Positions 17,281 through 26,631 of a stretch of 64,000 nt of DNA are shown here, piece by piece. This stretch comes from an uncultured Paracoccaceae bacterium (GTDB lineage: Bacteria > Pseudomonadota > Alphaproteobacteria > Rhodobacterales > Rhodobacteraceae), in contig CANMMF010000001.1 in NCBI GenBank assembly GCA_947498985.1, positions 401,501-465,500 on the forward strand. Reading direction: 5' to 3'. The position numbers were made by a program, and so were the translations under genes. The stretch's first letter is position 1. Each line of letters starts with the position of its first letter. Below the pieces are notes generated by a model, which saw only the letters and a list, made by a program, of their open reading frames with translations, made no database searches and had not been told where the DNA came from.

Positions 17281-17784
17281 ATGCGAAAACTGCTTCCCAT
17301 TCTATTGGCGCTGATCGGCACAGGCGCAGGTGTCGGCGCCGGGGTTTTCCTCATGCCAACCACAAGCGCGGACGCACCGGCAGAGCATGCGGATTGCCCA
17401 CCTCCCGAAAAATCCGCGAACGCCGAGGTGGCACCCAAAGCCCCGGACGTGCCGATTGAGGGGCGCGAATATGTCAAGATGAACAACCAGTTCGTCGTGC
17501 CGGTGGTCAAGGACGAACGTGTCCGATCGCTCATCGTGGCATCGCTCAGCATCGAGATTTCGAGCGGTTTTTCGGAGACCGTCTATAGCCGAGAGCCAAA
17601 ACTGCGGGACGTGTTTTTGCAGGTGATGTTCGATCACGCCAATATCGGCGGGTTCGAAGGCATGTTTACCAGCGGTGAGCAGATGCGCATCCTGCGTCGC
17701 GCGCTCCTCGACGCGGCGCGGCCGGTCCTGGGCGATATCGTGTTCGATGTTCTGGTCACGGAGATGGCCCGTCAGGACAGCTGA
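17281..17784 (+). CDS. fliL: Flagellar basal body-associated protein FliL
   Basis: FliL (167 aa) is a single-span inner-membrane protein around the MS ring that supports stator function. One N-terminal hydrophobic helix at about residues 4-26 is followed by a Pro/Ala-rich linker. The periplasmic FliL domain follows (YVKMNNQFVVPVV, SREPKLRDVFLQVMFDHANIGGF). The start at 17281 has AAGGAGGGC upstream. It ends the flgB operon, and its stop lies in a strong terminator. Confidence 0.88.
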   Translation: MRKLLPILLALIGTGAGVGAGVFLMPTTSADAPAEHADCPPPEKSANAEVAPKAPDVPIEGREYVKMNNQFVVPVVKDERVRSLIVASLSIEISSGFSETVYSREPKLRDVFLQVMFDHANIGGFEGMFTSGEQMRILRRALLDAARPVLGDIVFDVLVTEMARQDS

Positions 17785-17817
17785 CCTGTCGGTCAGGGAC
17801 CGGACGGGTCAGTTTTT
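17781..17817 (+). terminator. Terminator of the flgB-fliL operon
   Basis: A long stem (CTGACC.GTC.GGTC paired with GACCGGACGGGTCAG, one wobble and one bulge) is followed by TTTTT at 17813-17817. It begins at the fliL stop codon and overlaps the end of the convergent 140-aa gene. Its form is typical of a Rho-independent terminator. Confidence 0.85.
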
Positions 17818-18231
17818 GGGAAACGCCTTCAAAATTCCCAGCTGAGCGAGGTCCTCTTCCTGGCGCGCGATCCGCTTTGTCCGGCGCGCCTTTTCGGCAT
17901 CCGTGGCGATGGCCTGCGCCGCGCCAAGCCGTGCATGTGCCGCGCGCGCGCGGTCGAAACTGTCGTTGAGCCGTGCGCGGGCCAGAGCAGAATGCTGCAG
18001 GATATCCGCGCGACGCCCGCTGAGCCATCCTTGCCACAGCGTGTCCGACCCGCTCATCCGGCGTGTCCCGAGGCTCTCGGTATCGGCCTGAACCGTTCGG
18101 CGCAGATCGTCGATCCGGGCAAGCTCGTCCTCGAACTGCTTTGCCTCTGCAAGGTTGCGGCGATGTGCATCCAAAGCCCGTTCGCGCAAAAGTGCCGTCA
18201 ATTTTATCAGGTCGGCCAAGTCGTCGGTCAT
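17809..18231 (-). CDS. Coiled-coil protein in the flhB operon, FliJ-like candidate
   Basis: This 140-aa protein is highly charged and predicted helical over almost its whole length (LIKLTALLRERALDAHRRNLAEAKQFEDEL, then a second Arg/Ala-rich helix). It has no signal peptide. The size and antiparallel coiled-coil pattern resemble FliJ, the export chaperone that works with FliI, and no other fliJ candidate is in the cluster. Its ATG overlaps the flhB stop (ATGA). The family was not recognised by a diagnostic motif, so the name is an inference. Confidence 0.65.
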   Translation of the reverse strand: MTDDLADLIKLTALLRERALDAHRRNLAEAKQFEDELARIDDLRRTVQADTESLGTRRMSGSDTLWQGWLSGRRADILQHSALARARLNDSFDRARAAHARLGAAQAIATDAEKARRTKRIARQEEDLAQLGILKAFPKN

Positions 18232-19319
18232 GTCCAGCCTCTCTGCCGCGCCTTGACGCGCATCGCTTCCGCAAACCGGATCGCGGCGGCGACCGCCCGG
18301 TAGTGATCGGTGGCGATTTCCGCGCCAATTTCCGTCGTTGCAAAGAGCGCGCGCGCCGTCGGCGGATCGGAATGGATCGGGACATTGGCCTCCAGCGCCT
18401 TTTCGCGGATCCGCGCGGCGACGGCGTCCTGGCCCTTGGCGACACATCTCGGAGCTTCACCGGGCAACCGGCTCCATTTCAGGGCCACCGCGAAATGCGT
18501 CGGATTGACGATAACCACGTCGGCCTCCGGCACATCGGCCATCATCTGGTTCAGGGCAACCTCCTGCGCGCGCGTGCGACGCTGTTGCTTGAGCATCGGG
18601 TCGCCCTCGGCCTCCTTGAACTCGTCCCGCATTTCCTTGTGGGACATGCGGTTGCGCCGCAGATGGTCGCCGCGCTGCCAGAAGTAATCCAGCAGGCCGA
18701 TGGACATCGCGATGACAACGACAATAGACAGAAACCGGACCATGAGTTCGGCCATCGTGACCGTGGCCGAGAGCGGGCTGCCGCGCGCGGCGCCGATGAT
18801 CGTGTCGATCTGCGTGCTCAGGAAGAATGCCAGGGTCAGCGAGTAGATCGTCAGCTTGAGGAAGCTTTTGAAGAATTCGAACAGACCGCGACGCCCATAT
18901 TTGTTCTTGGCGTTTTCGATGGGAGAGAGGCGCGACGGTTTGAAAACCAGCTTCGAGGGCGTGAACAGCAATCCGCGCGACGCGATCAGGGACGCGATCA
19001 CGAACCCCCCGGGGATCAGCAGGATTGGCAAGGTCGGGACAATCGAAGCGGCGAGCAGGCCGCCGGTGATGCTGGTCGCGCCGTCCTTGAAAAAGAGCGT
19101 CTCCAACCGATCCGGTTGTTCGATGAATGGCAGCAGTGCTTCTCCGAACCGAGCCACGCTATAGGCGCCCACACTCACGCAACAGGCGAGCAATCCCAGA
19201 TAAGCCATTGCGGTCGACAGATCCGGCGCGCGCGGGATCTCGCCCTTCTTGCGGGCATCGTCGAGCTTTTTCTGGGATGGCTCGTGACTTTTCTCAGCGC
19301 TTTCGTCCTGCCCCGACAT
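18228..19319 (-). CDS. flhB: Flagellar export gate protein FlhB
   Basis: FlhB (363 aa) is the export-gate subunit that switches substrate specificity by self-cleavage. The cytosolic N-terminus QDESAEKSHEPSQKKLDDARKKGEIPRAPDL is typical. Four membrane helices follow to about residue 210, and the autocleavage motif NPTH is at residues 272-275. It lies 6 nt after fliR. FliK, its switching partner, is encoded in the same cluster. Confidence 0.96.
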   Translation of the reverse strand: MSGQDESAEKSHEPSQKKLDDARKKGEIPRAPDLSTAMAYLGLLACCVSVGAYSVARFGEALLPFIEQPDRLETLFFKDGATSITGGLLAASIVPTLPILLIPGGFVIASLIASRGLLFTPSKLVFKPSRLSPIENAKNKYGRRGLFEFFKSFLKLTIYSLTLAFFLSTQIDTIIGAARGSPLSATVTMAELMVRFLSIVVVIAMSIGLLDYFWQRGDHLRRNRMSHKEMRDEFKEAEGDPMLKQQRRTRAQEVALNQMMADVPEADVVIVNPTHFAVALKWSRLPGEAPRCVAKGQDAVAARIREKALEANVPIHSDPPTARALFATTEIGAEIATDHYRAVAAAIRFAEAMRVKARQRGWT

Positions 19320-19325
19320 CGCGGC

Positions 19326-20093
19326 CTACCGAAACGGCGCGGCGAGGAAGGCTTCGACCGCCTGCAGCCAGACGATCAGCATGACCGGCGCGCTCAGCAA
19401 GAGCAACAGGATGGAACCGAAGGTGATCACCGGCGCGCCGACGAAAGCAACCATGAGTTGCGGCATCGCCTTGTTAATCACGCCTAATGTCAAGTTGTAG
19501 AGCACCGACAGGATCACGAAAGGTGCCGCCAGCGCAAATGCCAGAGCGAAGCTTTCGGCCACGCGGCCGCGCCCGGCCTCGGCGATGGCCGATGGATCGG
19601 GCAGGGTCAGGAACGGCAGGAATTCATAGGACAGGACCAGAAATGCCGCGGCCTTGACGTGGAATCCGGTGGCCATCAACAGCGCCAGCGCCGAGATTGT
19701 GAGGATGTGTCCGATGGCGGGCAGCGGATCCACACCTGCCTGGCCCATCAGTTGCGACAACGACGTGGATTGAGCCGCGATGGCCCCCGCCGTCTGGATG
19801 GCAAAGATGAAGAGCCGCAGGACGATCCCGATGAAGAGACCGGCCAGGGTCTCGGTCAAAAGCGCCCATAACAGCAAGGAAAACGTGATTTCCGGCACCT
19901 CGAGACGCGGCAGAACCGCCGGGATGACGGCGGCCGACAGCATCAGGGCAAGTATGAAACGAATCCGGACCGAGATGACCTGTTCGCCCAGCGCGGGCAA
20001 CATGGCCATGGCCGCGGCCACTCTGAGCAGAACCAAGGCGCTGCCCCAGGCATTGACCGCGGTAAAGGCGAGCACGTCTTCAAGCGGGCTCAC
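19326..20093 (-). CDS. fliR: Flagellar export gate protein FliR
   Basis: FliR (255 aa) is a multi-span inner-membrane component of the FliPQR export gate, with about six hydrophobic segments. The AAIAAQSTSLSQLMGQ-type central motif (GAIAAQSTSLSQLMG) and the C-terminal LNLTLGVINKAMPQLMVAFVGAPV-like segment match the family. It overlaps flhA by 4 nt and precedes flhB by 6 nt, giving an flhA-fliR-flhB operon. Confidence 0.94.
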   Translation of the reverse strand: MSPLEDVLAFTAVNAWGSALVLLRVAAAMAMLPALGEQVISVRIRFILALMLSAAVIPAVLPRLEVPEITFSLLLWALLTETLAGLFIGIVLRLFIFAIQTAGAIAAQSTSLSQLMGQAGVDPLPAIGHILTISALALLMATGFHVKAAAFLVLSYEFLPFLTLPDPSAIAEAGRGRVAESFALAFALAAPFVILSVLYNLTLGVINKAMPQLMVAFVGAPVITFGSILLLLLSAPVMLIVWLQAVEAFLAAPFR

Positions 20094-22171
20094 GCGGCCA
20101 CCACGCCGATGAGGGAAGGTCGCGCCTCGATCCCGATCTCTTCGAAAGACATCACCGGGTTGGTCATCCCCTTGGCGGACATCAGGGTGCGCAGGAATCG
20201 CCGCCGCCGCGCAGAGGTGACGATCGCGGCGTAAATCCCCCTGTTGCCAGCGTCGCTGACCTGTTCGGCCAGCCCTTCCGTCAGCGCCTCGAATCGATCC
20301 GGGGGCAAGGCGATATCAAGCGCGCCTTGTCCCGCATCGACCTGGTAGGCCACAAACGTGTCCTCCCATTCCGGTGCCAGCTGGATGAGGGGGATCGTTC
20401 CGTCTTCGCGTCGCATGCCCGCAACGAGCTGGAAACTCAGACGCTGGCGCACATGTTCGCAAATCGCTTCGGGCGCAATCTGCTGGCCGCGCATCTCGGC
20501 GATCGCCTCCAGAATGAGAGGCATGTTCCTGATGGAGACCTGTTCGTCCAGCAACAGCCGCAACACGCGGTGCAGCATGTCGATCTGCACCTTGTCGGGT
20601 ATGAGTTCGTCTATCAGCTTGCGATTGGCCTCTGCCCGGGTCGGATTGGACAGGGACACCATCTCGTCAAGCAGGCGCCGCAAGGCCTTGAGCGTCAGCA
20701 ATCGCCCGAAGTTCCGTCGCACAACCTCAAGCAGATGCGTTGCGAGCACTTCGGTCGGTGACACGATGGTGACACCTGTCAGGGCGGCGTTTTCCTGATC
20801 TTCGGGTTTGATCCAGCGTGCCGGCGCACCGTAGACCGGTTCTGTGACGTCCTGCCCTTTCGGCAAGGCGCCTGTGTCGTCGGGAACCAGTGCAAGAACA
20901 AGATCCGGATGCAGCGCGCCTCGCGCCATCTCGACCCCGTGGATCCGGACGATATATGTGCCCGTTGGTAGTGCTGCCGCGTCCGTCAGACGGATTTCGG
21001 GCAGAATCAACCCGAAACTCGACGCAACATGTGTGCGCATGTTGCCGATCCGCACATCGAGCCCCGTGCCAGGATCGAGCACCATATTCACCAGATCCGG
21101 CGCAAATTCGACGTGAATGTCATCGATATCCAGCACATCTCCCATGGGCTTTTGCGCAGGTGCTGCAGGTGCGTCGTCAACCGGGTCATCTGCGGTTTCC
21201 GTCGGGCTCCGATATGCCAGCCACCACGCCGTGCCACCAAGCACTGCAGCGCCGAGAATGAAGGGGACAAATGGCAACCCCGGCACCAGCGCAAAGAGCA
21301 CCATCAACATGGCGACGGTCGCAAGGGCTGCTGGATGGCGCCCCAGCTGACTTGCGACGGCAAGATCCGTTGCGCCGGTCGCGCCGCCGCGCGCCAAGAG
21401 CAAACCTGCCGCGATCGAGATGATCACTGCGGGGATCTGCGATACCAACCCATCGCCGACGGTGAGGATCGTGTAGGTTTCCATGGCGTCGCCGAGCGCC
21501 ATTCCATGCACAAAAACCCCCATGATCATGCCCATGATCAGATTGAGGGCGGTGATCAGGAGGCCTGCAACCGCGTCGCCTTTGACGAATTTCGACGCGC
21601 CGTCCAAAGAGCCGAAGAAGGTCGTTTCCTGTTGCTCGCGTTCGCGACGCGCCTTGGCTTCGGTATGGTCAATTGCGCCGGCAGACATATCCGCATCGAT
21701 GGCAAGCTGCTTTCCCGGCATCGCGTCCAAGGCAAACCGGGCAGAGACCTCGGCCATGCGCGCGGCACCTTTGGTGATCACCGCGAAGTTGACGATCATC
21801 AGGACGCCGAACACAACCAATCCGAGGAAGACGCTGCCGCCCATCACGAAATTTGCGAAGCCCTGGATGACTTCGCCTGCCGCGTGTGTCCCGGTATGCC
21901 CGTCGCCGATGATGAGTTTTGTCGAGCTGACGTTGAGTGACAATCTCAGCATCAAGGAGGTCAGCAGGATGGTCGGGAACGCAGAGAAATCCAGCGGGCG
22001 CTCAATGAAGAGCGTGACCGTGAAGATCAGGATCGCCAACCCGAACGAAGCCGCCAGCCCGACGTCGAGAACCCAGGAGGGCATCGGCAAAATCATCATG
22101 ACGATGATTGCCATGAGCGCCAGCGCGAGCAGAATGGTCGGGCTGAACAGAGCGGATTTCGGTTTTACCAT
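20090..22171 (-). CDS. flhA: Flagellar export gate protein FlhA
   Basis: FlhA (693 aa) forms the nonameric export gate and docking platform. About seven to eight membrane helices occupy the first ~310 residues, including the conserved cytoplasmic FHIPEP-region sequence DAMPGKQLAIDADMSAG. The large cytosolic domain starts near residue 340. Length and motif order are normal. It is the first gene of flhA-fliR-flhB-(FliJ-like); 205 nt upstream separate it from the preceding gene, which should contain its promoter, but no clear CtrA box was found there. Confidence 0.96.
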   Translation of the reverse strand: MVKPKSALFSPTILLALALMAIIVMMILPMPSWVLDVGLAASFGLAILIFTVTLFIERPLDFSAFPTILLTSLMLRLSLNVSSTKLIIGDGHTGTHAAGEVIQGFANFVMGGSVFLGLVVFGVLMIVNFAVITKGAARMAEVSARFALDAMPGKQLAIDADMSAGAIDHTEAKARREREQQETTFFGSLDGASKFVKGDAVAGLLITALNLIMGMIMGVFVHGMALGDAMETYTILTVGDGLVSQIPAVIISIAAGLLLARGGATGATDLAVASQLGRHPAALATVAMLMVLFALVPGLPFVPFILGAAVLGGTAWWLAYRSPTETADDPVDDAPAAPAQKPMGDVLDIDDIHVEFAPDLVNMVLDPGTGLDVRIGNMRTHVASSFGLILPEIRLTDAAALPTGTYIVRIHGVEMARGALHPDLVLALVPDDTGALPKGQDVTEPVYGAPARWIKPEDQENAALTGVTIVSPTEVLATHLLEVVRRNFGRLLTLKALRRLLDEMVSLSNPTRAEANRKLIDELIPDKVQIDMLHRVLRLLLDEQVSIRNMPLILEAIAEMRGQQIAPEAICEHVRQRLSFQLVAGMRREDGTIPLIQLAPEWEDTFVAYQVDAGQGALDIALPPDRFEALTEGLAEQVSDAGNRGIYAAIVTSARRRRFLRTLMSAKGMTNPVMSFEEIGIEARPSLIGVVAA

Positions 22172-22376
22172 GCAAGGCCACCTTTAGTGGCCGAGCGGTA
22201 ATTATGTGCGTCTGAAAGTTGCCTAGACGCTCTTCGCCGATTTGACGGAGGATCAGTTTTTGTGGTCCATACTTTGATGGAAGGTCGATATTTTTTCACA
22301 ACCACACCCAGAGTTCGTTCGCTTTCTGCGACGCCCCAAAGATTAGATGTGAAGTGTTTATTCTTCGTAAGCGGGT

Positions 22377-24581
22377 CTAGTTTTTAAGGGGAACACGCGT
22401 GGACTCAAGCATCTCACGGATCGATTGGCGCGAGGAGGCGCTCTGCGAGGATAAGTCCCGGAAAGATTGCAGCCCTGCGTCCCCGAAATCCTGCAGAGTC
22501 GTTTCCGTTAGCATAAGCTCAGCCGCCTGAGCCAGAGCCGGATCAGCCGATTCGGCAACTGTGGTCCAATTGCCGGCGAGCCAGGCCGCCGTCGGAATTC
22601 TCTCTTGCTCCTCCAGGTCGTCATAAACCGTTTGAGCGAAGTCATAATCCCCCATCGCTTCGCGGGCGGATGCGCGCAGGCGGCTGACGTCCTCGCCTTG
22701 CATTCCGATAAGAATGATTTCGGCAGCTTCGGGTCGCGACAAAGCAAGTAGAGCACGCGCTCTCAGTAATTTCCCGTCTTCCGAATCGCGTGATCCTTCG
22801 AGGTGGCTCATTTTCTGCAAGGCGTTTTCCGGCAGACCCAACGCCAAAAAGCGCTTGGCCAGCAAATAGTCCAGTTCGGTATTTTCAGGAGCGAACACCG
22901 ACCCTTCGGGCAGCGCATATTTCAGAAATGTCACATCCGCTGCTTCGGTGGCCAATGATGCGAAAAATGCGACGCGCGCCGCTTCAGCGGTAGCGTCCGG
23001 CACGCCTTCCCGATCGACCAACGCAGTCGCCGCATCATCGAACCGTTTTGATACAAGCAACGCGCGAATATGCGACAACCAGATTTGCGGTCCATTCGTT
23101 CCGTAGCGTAGCTCTTCAGAGAAAGCTGCTGATAATTCCACGTCGCTATCGCTGACTGAATCCCCGTTTTCTTTTGCGATATCAACCCGGCGCGCCAGAG
23201 CAAGTGGAGCTGTTTGGCCCCCTTTTTCGACAATTGCATCCAGCGCAGCAGATGCCTCCTGCGCGTTTCCGATCTGTGCTTCTATCTGCGCCTGGCCGAG
23301 CTCTACCTCCGGCGTGACCTCTTCGATACCGCGCTCGGTGCGCCGAAGGATTTCCCTCGCGTCGCCTGGTGCGTTCAATTCAATAAACCCATTTGCAAGA
23401 AGCGGGCCGAGATGCGCCCTGAGGTGATCGGGTAAAGCCTCAAACGCGCGCATGACCGAGGTCGCGTCGACTGGGCCTGACGTCGATGCAGTTTCGAGAG
23501 AAAGTAGTGACCATAGAGCCGCGTCGCCGATGCATGCCGTCTGTGACGCGAACGTTCGTGCGGGATCCGGCTCGCCATCCACGTGGTAAGACAGCGCGTG
23601 CAGGACGCGATCAGGCGGCGATACCATCAGCTTCATCACATTGCGCGCCTCAGCGCCAAACCCGTAATGCAGTAATTCTTTGACCTGACCCGTCACGGCA
23701 CTTTCGTCGAGCCGGTCGAACTCACCGAACATCTGGCGAGCAGTCCCGGCCAAGGCGGGCGCCATATCTCCATCCGCCCAGGATTCGATGTCAAGAAGAT
23801 CATCGGATGTACAGCCGCTCGCTCCGATCGACACCTGGTCCGTGTCCTGCACTTTCAATACCTGTAATTCGCGAGCCAGATCTGCTGCGAGCCGGTCCGC
23901 TTGTCCCGCGTCTTCAGCGAGAAGGAGCGCGGGTTCTTTTGCTGTCGTTTCAGATTGTAGCTTGGGTCCGGTTGCTACCATGGGTGCGCGCGGATTCGCG
24001 ACGAGAAAGCCGTTTTCTGCGGCAGATCTCAGGTCAGCGGTCAGACCGACGCCAAGGCCCTGAGCTTGAGGTTCTCCGAGTGCTCCAATGTCGGCAGGCA
24101 AGAAACTGTCAAAGCCAGGCAGAAGCCTGTTGCTGCTGGTATTCGCTTCTCCTGCAAATGTATCGAGCCGGAGTTCTGGAACAACTAAAGCTTTTTCTGC
24201 GTCCGCCTCACCCCTCGACTCCCCATCGAGAATGTCAACTACCAGCATGCTATCTTGAAACTGAAACACGCGGGACTCGCAGTTGCATCCCAAACGAATA
24301 TCGATTTCTGGTGCACCGCCCTGAGGGATCAACTCCAATATGCGCGTTCGCGGGACTCGCGAGAAGACCTCGCTGATGTCAAAGCCGGACACGGGTGCAG
24401 AAAACGTGAGGCGAATACCTGCACCATCCGGCAATTTACCCGAGCTAAAATCTGTCGACTCAGGCAGATTGAAGACCAATCGCGTGAAGTCATCATGCTC
24501 ACCGGATCTCACGGTAACAGTCTCTGCCGTCGCGGTGAGCGGCAAGGCAAGAGCCACGCAGGTGAAGAGCAACGCTCTCAT
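22377..24581 (-). CDS. Large periplasmic protein coupled to motA, unknown function
   Basis: This 734-aa protein begins with a signal peptide (about residues 1-19, cleavage after LTATA). A beta-rich domain at about 20-115 has the alternating pattern of an AMIN-type peptidoglycan or envelope-targeting domain. A polar acidic linker follows, and from about residue 240 there are repeated amphipathic helix pairs, Ala/Leu-rich and TPR-like (ALLALSRPEAAEIIL, AMGDYDFAQTVYDDLEE). The start overlaps the motA stop (ATGA), so it is translated with motA. By position and architecture it may be a stator accessory protein comparable to rhizobial MotC. No sequence family was recognised. Confidence 0.8.
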   Translation of the reverse strand: MRALLFTCVALALPLTATAETVTVRSGEHDDFTRLVFNLPESTDFSSGKLPDGAGIRLTFSAPVSGFDISEVFSRVPRTRILELIPQGGAPEIDIRLGCNCESRVFQFQDSMLVVDILDGESRGEADAEKALVVPELRLDTFAGEANTSSNRLLPGFDSFLPADIGALGEPQAQGLGVGLTADLRSAAENGFLVANPRAPMVATGPKLQSETTAKEPALLLAEDAGQADRLAADLARELQVLKVQDTDQVSIGASGCTSDDLLDIESWADGDMAPALAGTARQMFGEFDRLDESAVTGQVKELLHYGFGAEARNVMKLMVSPPDRVLHALSYHVDGEPDPARTFASQTACIGDAALWSLLSLETASTSGPVDATSVMRAFEALPDHLRAHLGPLLANGFIELNAPGDAREILRRTERGIEEVTPEVELGQAQIEAQIGNAQEASAALDAIVEKGGQTAPLALARRVDIAKENGDSVSDSDVELSAAFSEELRYGTNGPQIWLSHIRALLVSKRFDDAATALVDREGVPDATAEAARVAFFASLATEAADVTFLKYALPEGSVFAPENTELDYLLAKRFLALGLPENALQKMSHLEGSRDSEDGKLLRARALLALSRPEAAEIILIGMQGEDVSRLRASAREAMGDYDFAQTVYDDLEEQERIPTAAWLAGNWTTVAESADPALAQAAELMLTETTLQDFGDAGLQSFRDLSSQSASSRQSIREMLESTRVPLKN

Positions 24582-25447
24582 GCGGCCTCCTGCTTCACGG
24601 ATTTAAGCGCATCTTCGAGATCAACGAAGCTGGGGCGGTAGTGCGACGGGGTATTCTGCCGACCCACTTCGATGCAGATATTTGTCGCGTGGTCGTACAG
24701 GTTGGCCACAAGAACTTCGCGGATCAGTTGGTAGAAGTGAAGGTCTTCCTCGACCACAGCCTTGACCTTGGACGCAAATGGCGAGGCAAACCCGTAGGAG
24801 AGAAACACGCCCAGAAATGTGCCAACCAGAGCGCCGCCGATGAGTTTACCCAGCACTTCGGGAGGTTGGTCGATCGCCGCCATCGTCTTGATCACGCCGA
24901 GCACAGCGGCCACGATGCCGAGGGCTGGAAGCGCATCGGCCACCGACTGCAGCGCATGGTTGGAATGCAGTGCATGGTGGTGCATTGCGTCGAGCCGCTT
25001 GTCGAGTACCTCCTCTACCTGATGAGGGTCGTCGTAGTTCATGGAGACCGACCGCATCGTATCACAAATCAGTTCGACCGCGTATTTGTCATCCAGGATC
25101 TTTGGATATTTGCCGAAGATGCTCGATTCATTCGGCGATTCCACATGTTCCTCTATGGCCACAGGGCTCTGGCGTGCCAGTCGGATCAACTCGAACAACA
25201 GGCACAATAGATCCCTGTAATCTTCCGGCTTCCACTTCGGACCCTTGAAGACTTTTCCGATGTCTCTCAATGTCTGCTTGACGACGCTGCCATCATTGCT
25301 GATCAGAAACGCCCCGGTTGCCGCACCGCCGATCATCATAAGCTCGAACGGCAAGGCTTTCAGGATAATGCCAAGCTTGCCGCCTGCGAGAAGATAGCCG
25401 CCGAACACCATGACAAAAATCACGACGATCCCGATGATACCCAGCAT
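24578..25447 (-). CDS. motA: Flagellar motor stator protein MotA
   Basis: MotA (289 aa) is a proton-channel stator subunit. It has four membrane segments, with the first pair at about residues 3-20 and 30-50 and the second pair at about 167-187 and 195-219. These enclose the cytosolic loop with the conserved RQSPVAIEEHVESP region. The ALPALGIVAAVLGVIKTM and GALVGTFLGVFLSYGF motifs are typical. Its partner motB is about 5 kb away on the same strand, beyond the hook genes, rather than adjacent. Confidence 0.96.
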   Translation of the reverse strand: MLGIIGIVVIFVMVFGGYLLAGGKLGIILKALPFELMMIGGAATGAFLISNDGSVVKQTLRDIGKVFKGPKWKPEDYRDLLCLLFELIRLARQSPVAIEEHVESPNESSIFGKYPKILDDKYAVELICDTMRSVSMNYDDPHQVEEVLDKRLDAMHHHALHSNHALQSVADALPALGIVAAVLGVIKTMAAIDQPPEVLGKLIGGALVGTFLGVFLSYGFASPFASKVKAVVEEDLHFYQLIREVLVANLYDHATNICIEVGRQNTPSHYRPSFVDLEDALKSVKQEAA

Positions 25448-25527
25448 TCAAAGCCCTCCATGGCGCTACCGTCGTACAGGATGGCAGGCAGCTCTTAACA
25501 AACAGTCTTCGGCGTTCGGATTATGTC

Positions 25528-26631
25528 TTACATCACGACAAATTCTGCATGCAGCGCGCCGGCAGCCTTGATGCTTTTCAGAATGTCGATCATGTCGCGC
25601 GGGCTGACGCCGAGCGCGTTCAGCCCGGCAATGACTTCGGAAAGGGAAGTGCCGCCCGGCACTTCCGCAAGCCCGATCCCCGGCTCCTCAATGATGCCAG
25701 CGCCGGTGCGCGGAACCACCACTGTTTCGCCTTCGGCAAATGGATTTGGCTGTACGGCAAGTGGCGCTTCTTCGATGCGCAAGGTCAGATTGCCTTGCGA
25801 CACGGCCACCCGTGAGATGCGCACATCCGATCCCATCACAATAGTGCCGGATCGTTGATCAACGACAACGCGGGCGCGCCGCTCCGGTTGCACCGCAAGA
25901 TTTTCGATCCCGACGATGGCGCGGGCAGGTGACGGCGCGCCGGTTCTAGCGAGGTTGACCGTAACCGTACCTGCATCGACCATCGTGGCCGCGCGGCGCC
26001 CTACCGCACGATTGATCACGTCTTCGATTCGTGCGGCCGTGGTGAAATCCGGCACCCGCAACGCCAATCGCAGACTGGAAAGCTGGGAGAAATCGAAATC
26101 CACCTCGCGTTCGACCCAGGCGCCCGCCGGTATGACCCCGGCGGTCGGCACGCCTTGCACAACGCGCGCCGCGTCCCCTTCCGCCTCAACACCTCCGGCG
26201 ATCACAGTCCCCTGTGCAACCGCGTAGATCTGGCCATCCGCCGCGTTGAGCGGTGTCATGATCAGGGTGCCGCCCAACAGGCTTTTCGCGTCCCCGATGG
26301 CGGAGACCGTGACGTCGATCTGGCTGCCTGCCCGCGCGAAAGGCGGCAATCGACCGGTCACGAACACCGCTGCGACATTCCTGGGGCGAAACTGCTCTCC
26401 GGACACGTTGACGCCCAGGCGTTCGAGGATATTGGACATGATCTCTTCTGTGAACGGGGCGTTTCGAAGGCCGTCCCCGGTGCCGTTGAGACCCACGACA
26501 AGTCCGTAGCCGACAAGATCATTGGCGCGGACGCCGTCAAATTCCACCAGATCCTTGATGCGGACCGATTGCGCGGCGACCGGCAAAGCCAGCAGAAGTG
26601 CAAAAAGAGCTGCGGTCAGGCGCGCGATCAT
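25528..26631 (-). CDS. flgI: Flagellar P-ring protein FlgI
   Basis: FlgI (367 aa) is the periplasmic P-ring subunit. A signal peptide ends near residue 20 (LALPVAA before QSVRIKD). The conserved GVRANDLVGYGLVVGLNGTGD and GGTLIMTPLNAADGQIYAVAQG segments are present, and the protein ends MIDILKSIKAAGALHAEFVVM as usual. Its ATG directly follows the flgL stop without a gap. It ends the flgE-K-L-I run; motA follows after 80 nt. Confidence 0.96.
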   Translation of the reverse strand: MIARLTAALFALLLALPVAAQSVRIKDLVEFDGVRANDLVGYGLVVGLNGTGDGLRNAPFTEEIMSNILERLGVNVSGEQFRPRNVAAVFVTGRLPPFARAGSQIDVTVSAIGDAKSLLGGTLIMTPLNAADGQIYAVAQGTVIAGGVEAEGDAARVVQGVPTAGVIPAGAWVEREVDFDFSQLSSLRLALRVPDFTTAARIEDVINRAVGRRAATMVDAGTVTVNLARTGAPSPARAIVGIENLAVQPERRARVVVDQRSGTIVMGSDVRISRVAVSQGNLTLRIEEAPLAVQPNPFAEGETVVVPRTGAGIIEEPGIGLAEVPGGTSLSEVIAGLNALGVSPRDMIDILKSIKAAGALHAEFVVM

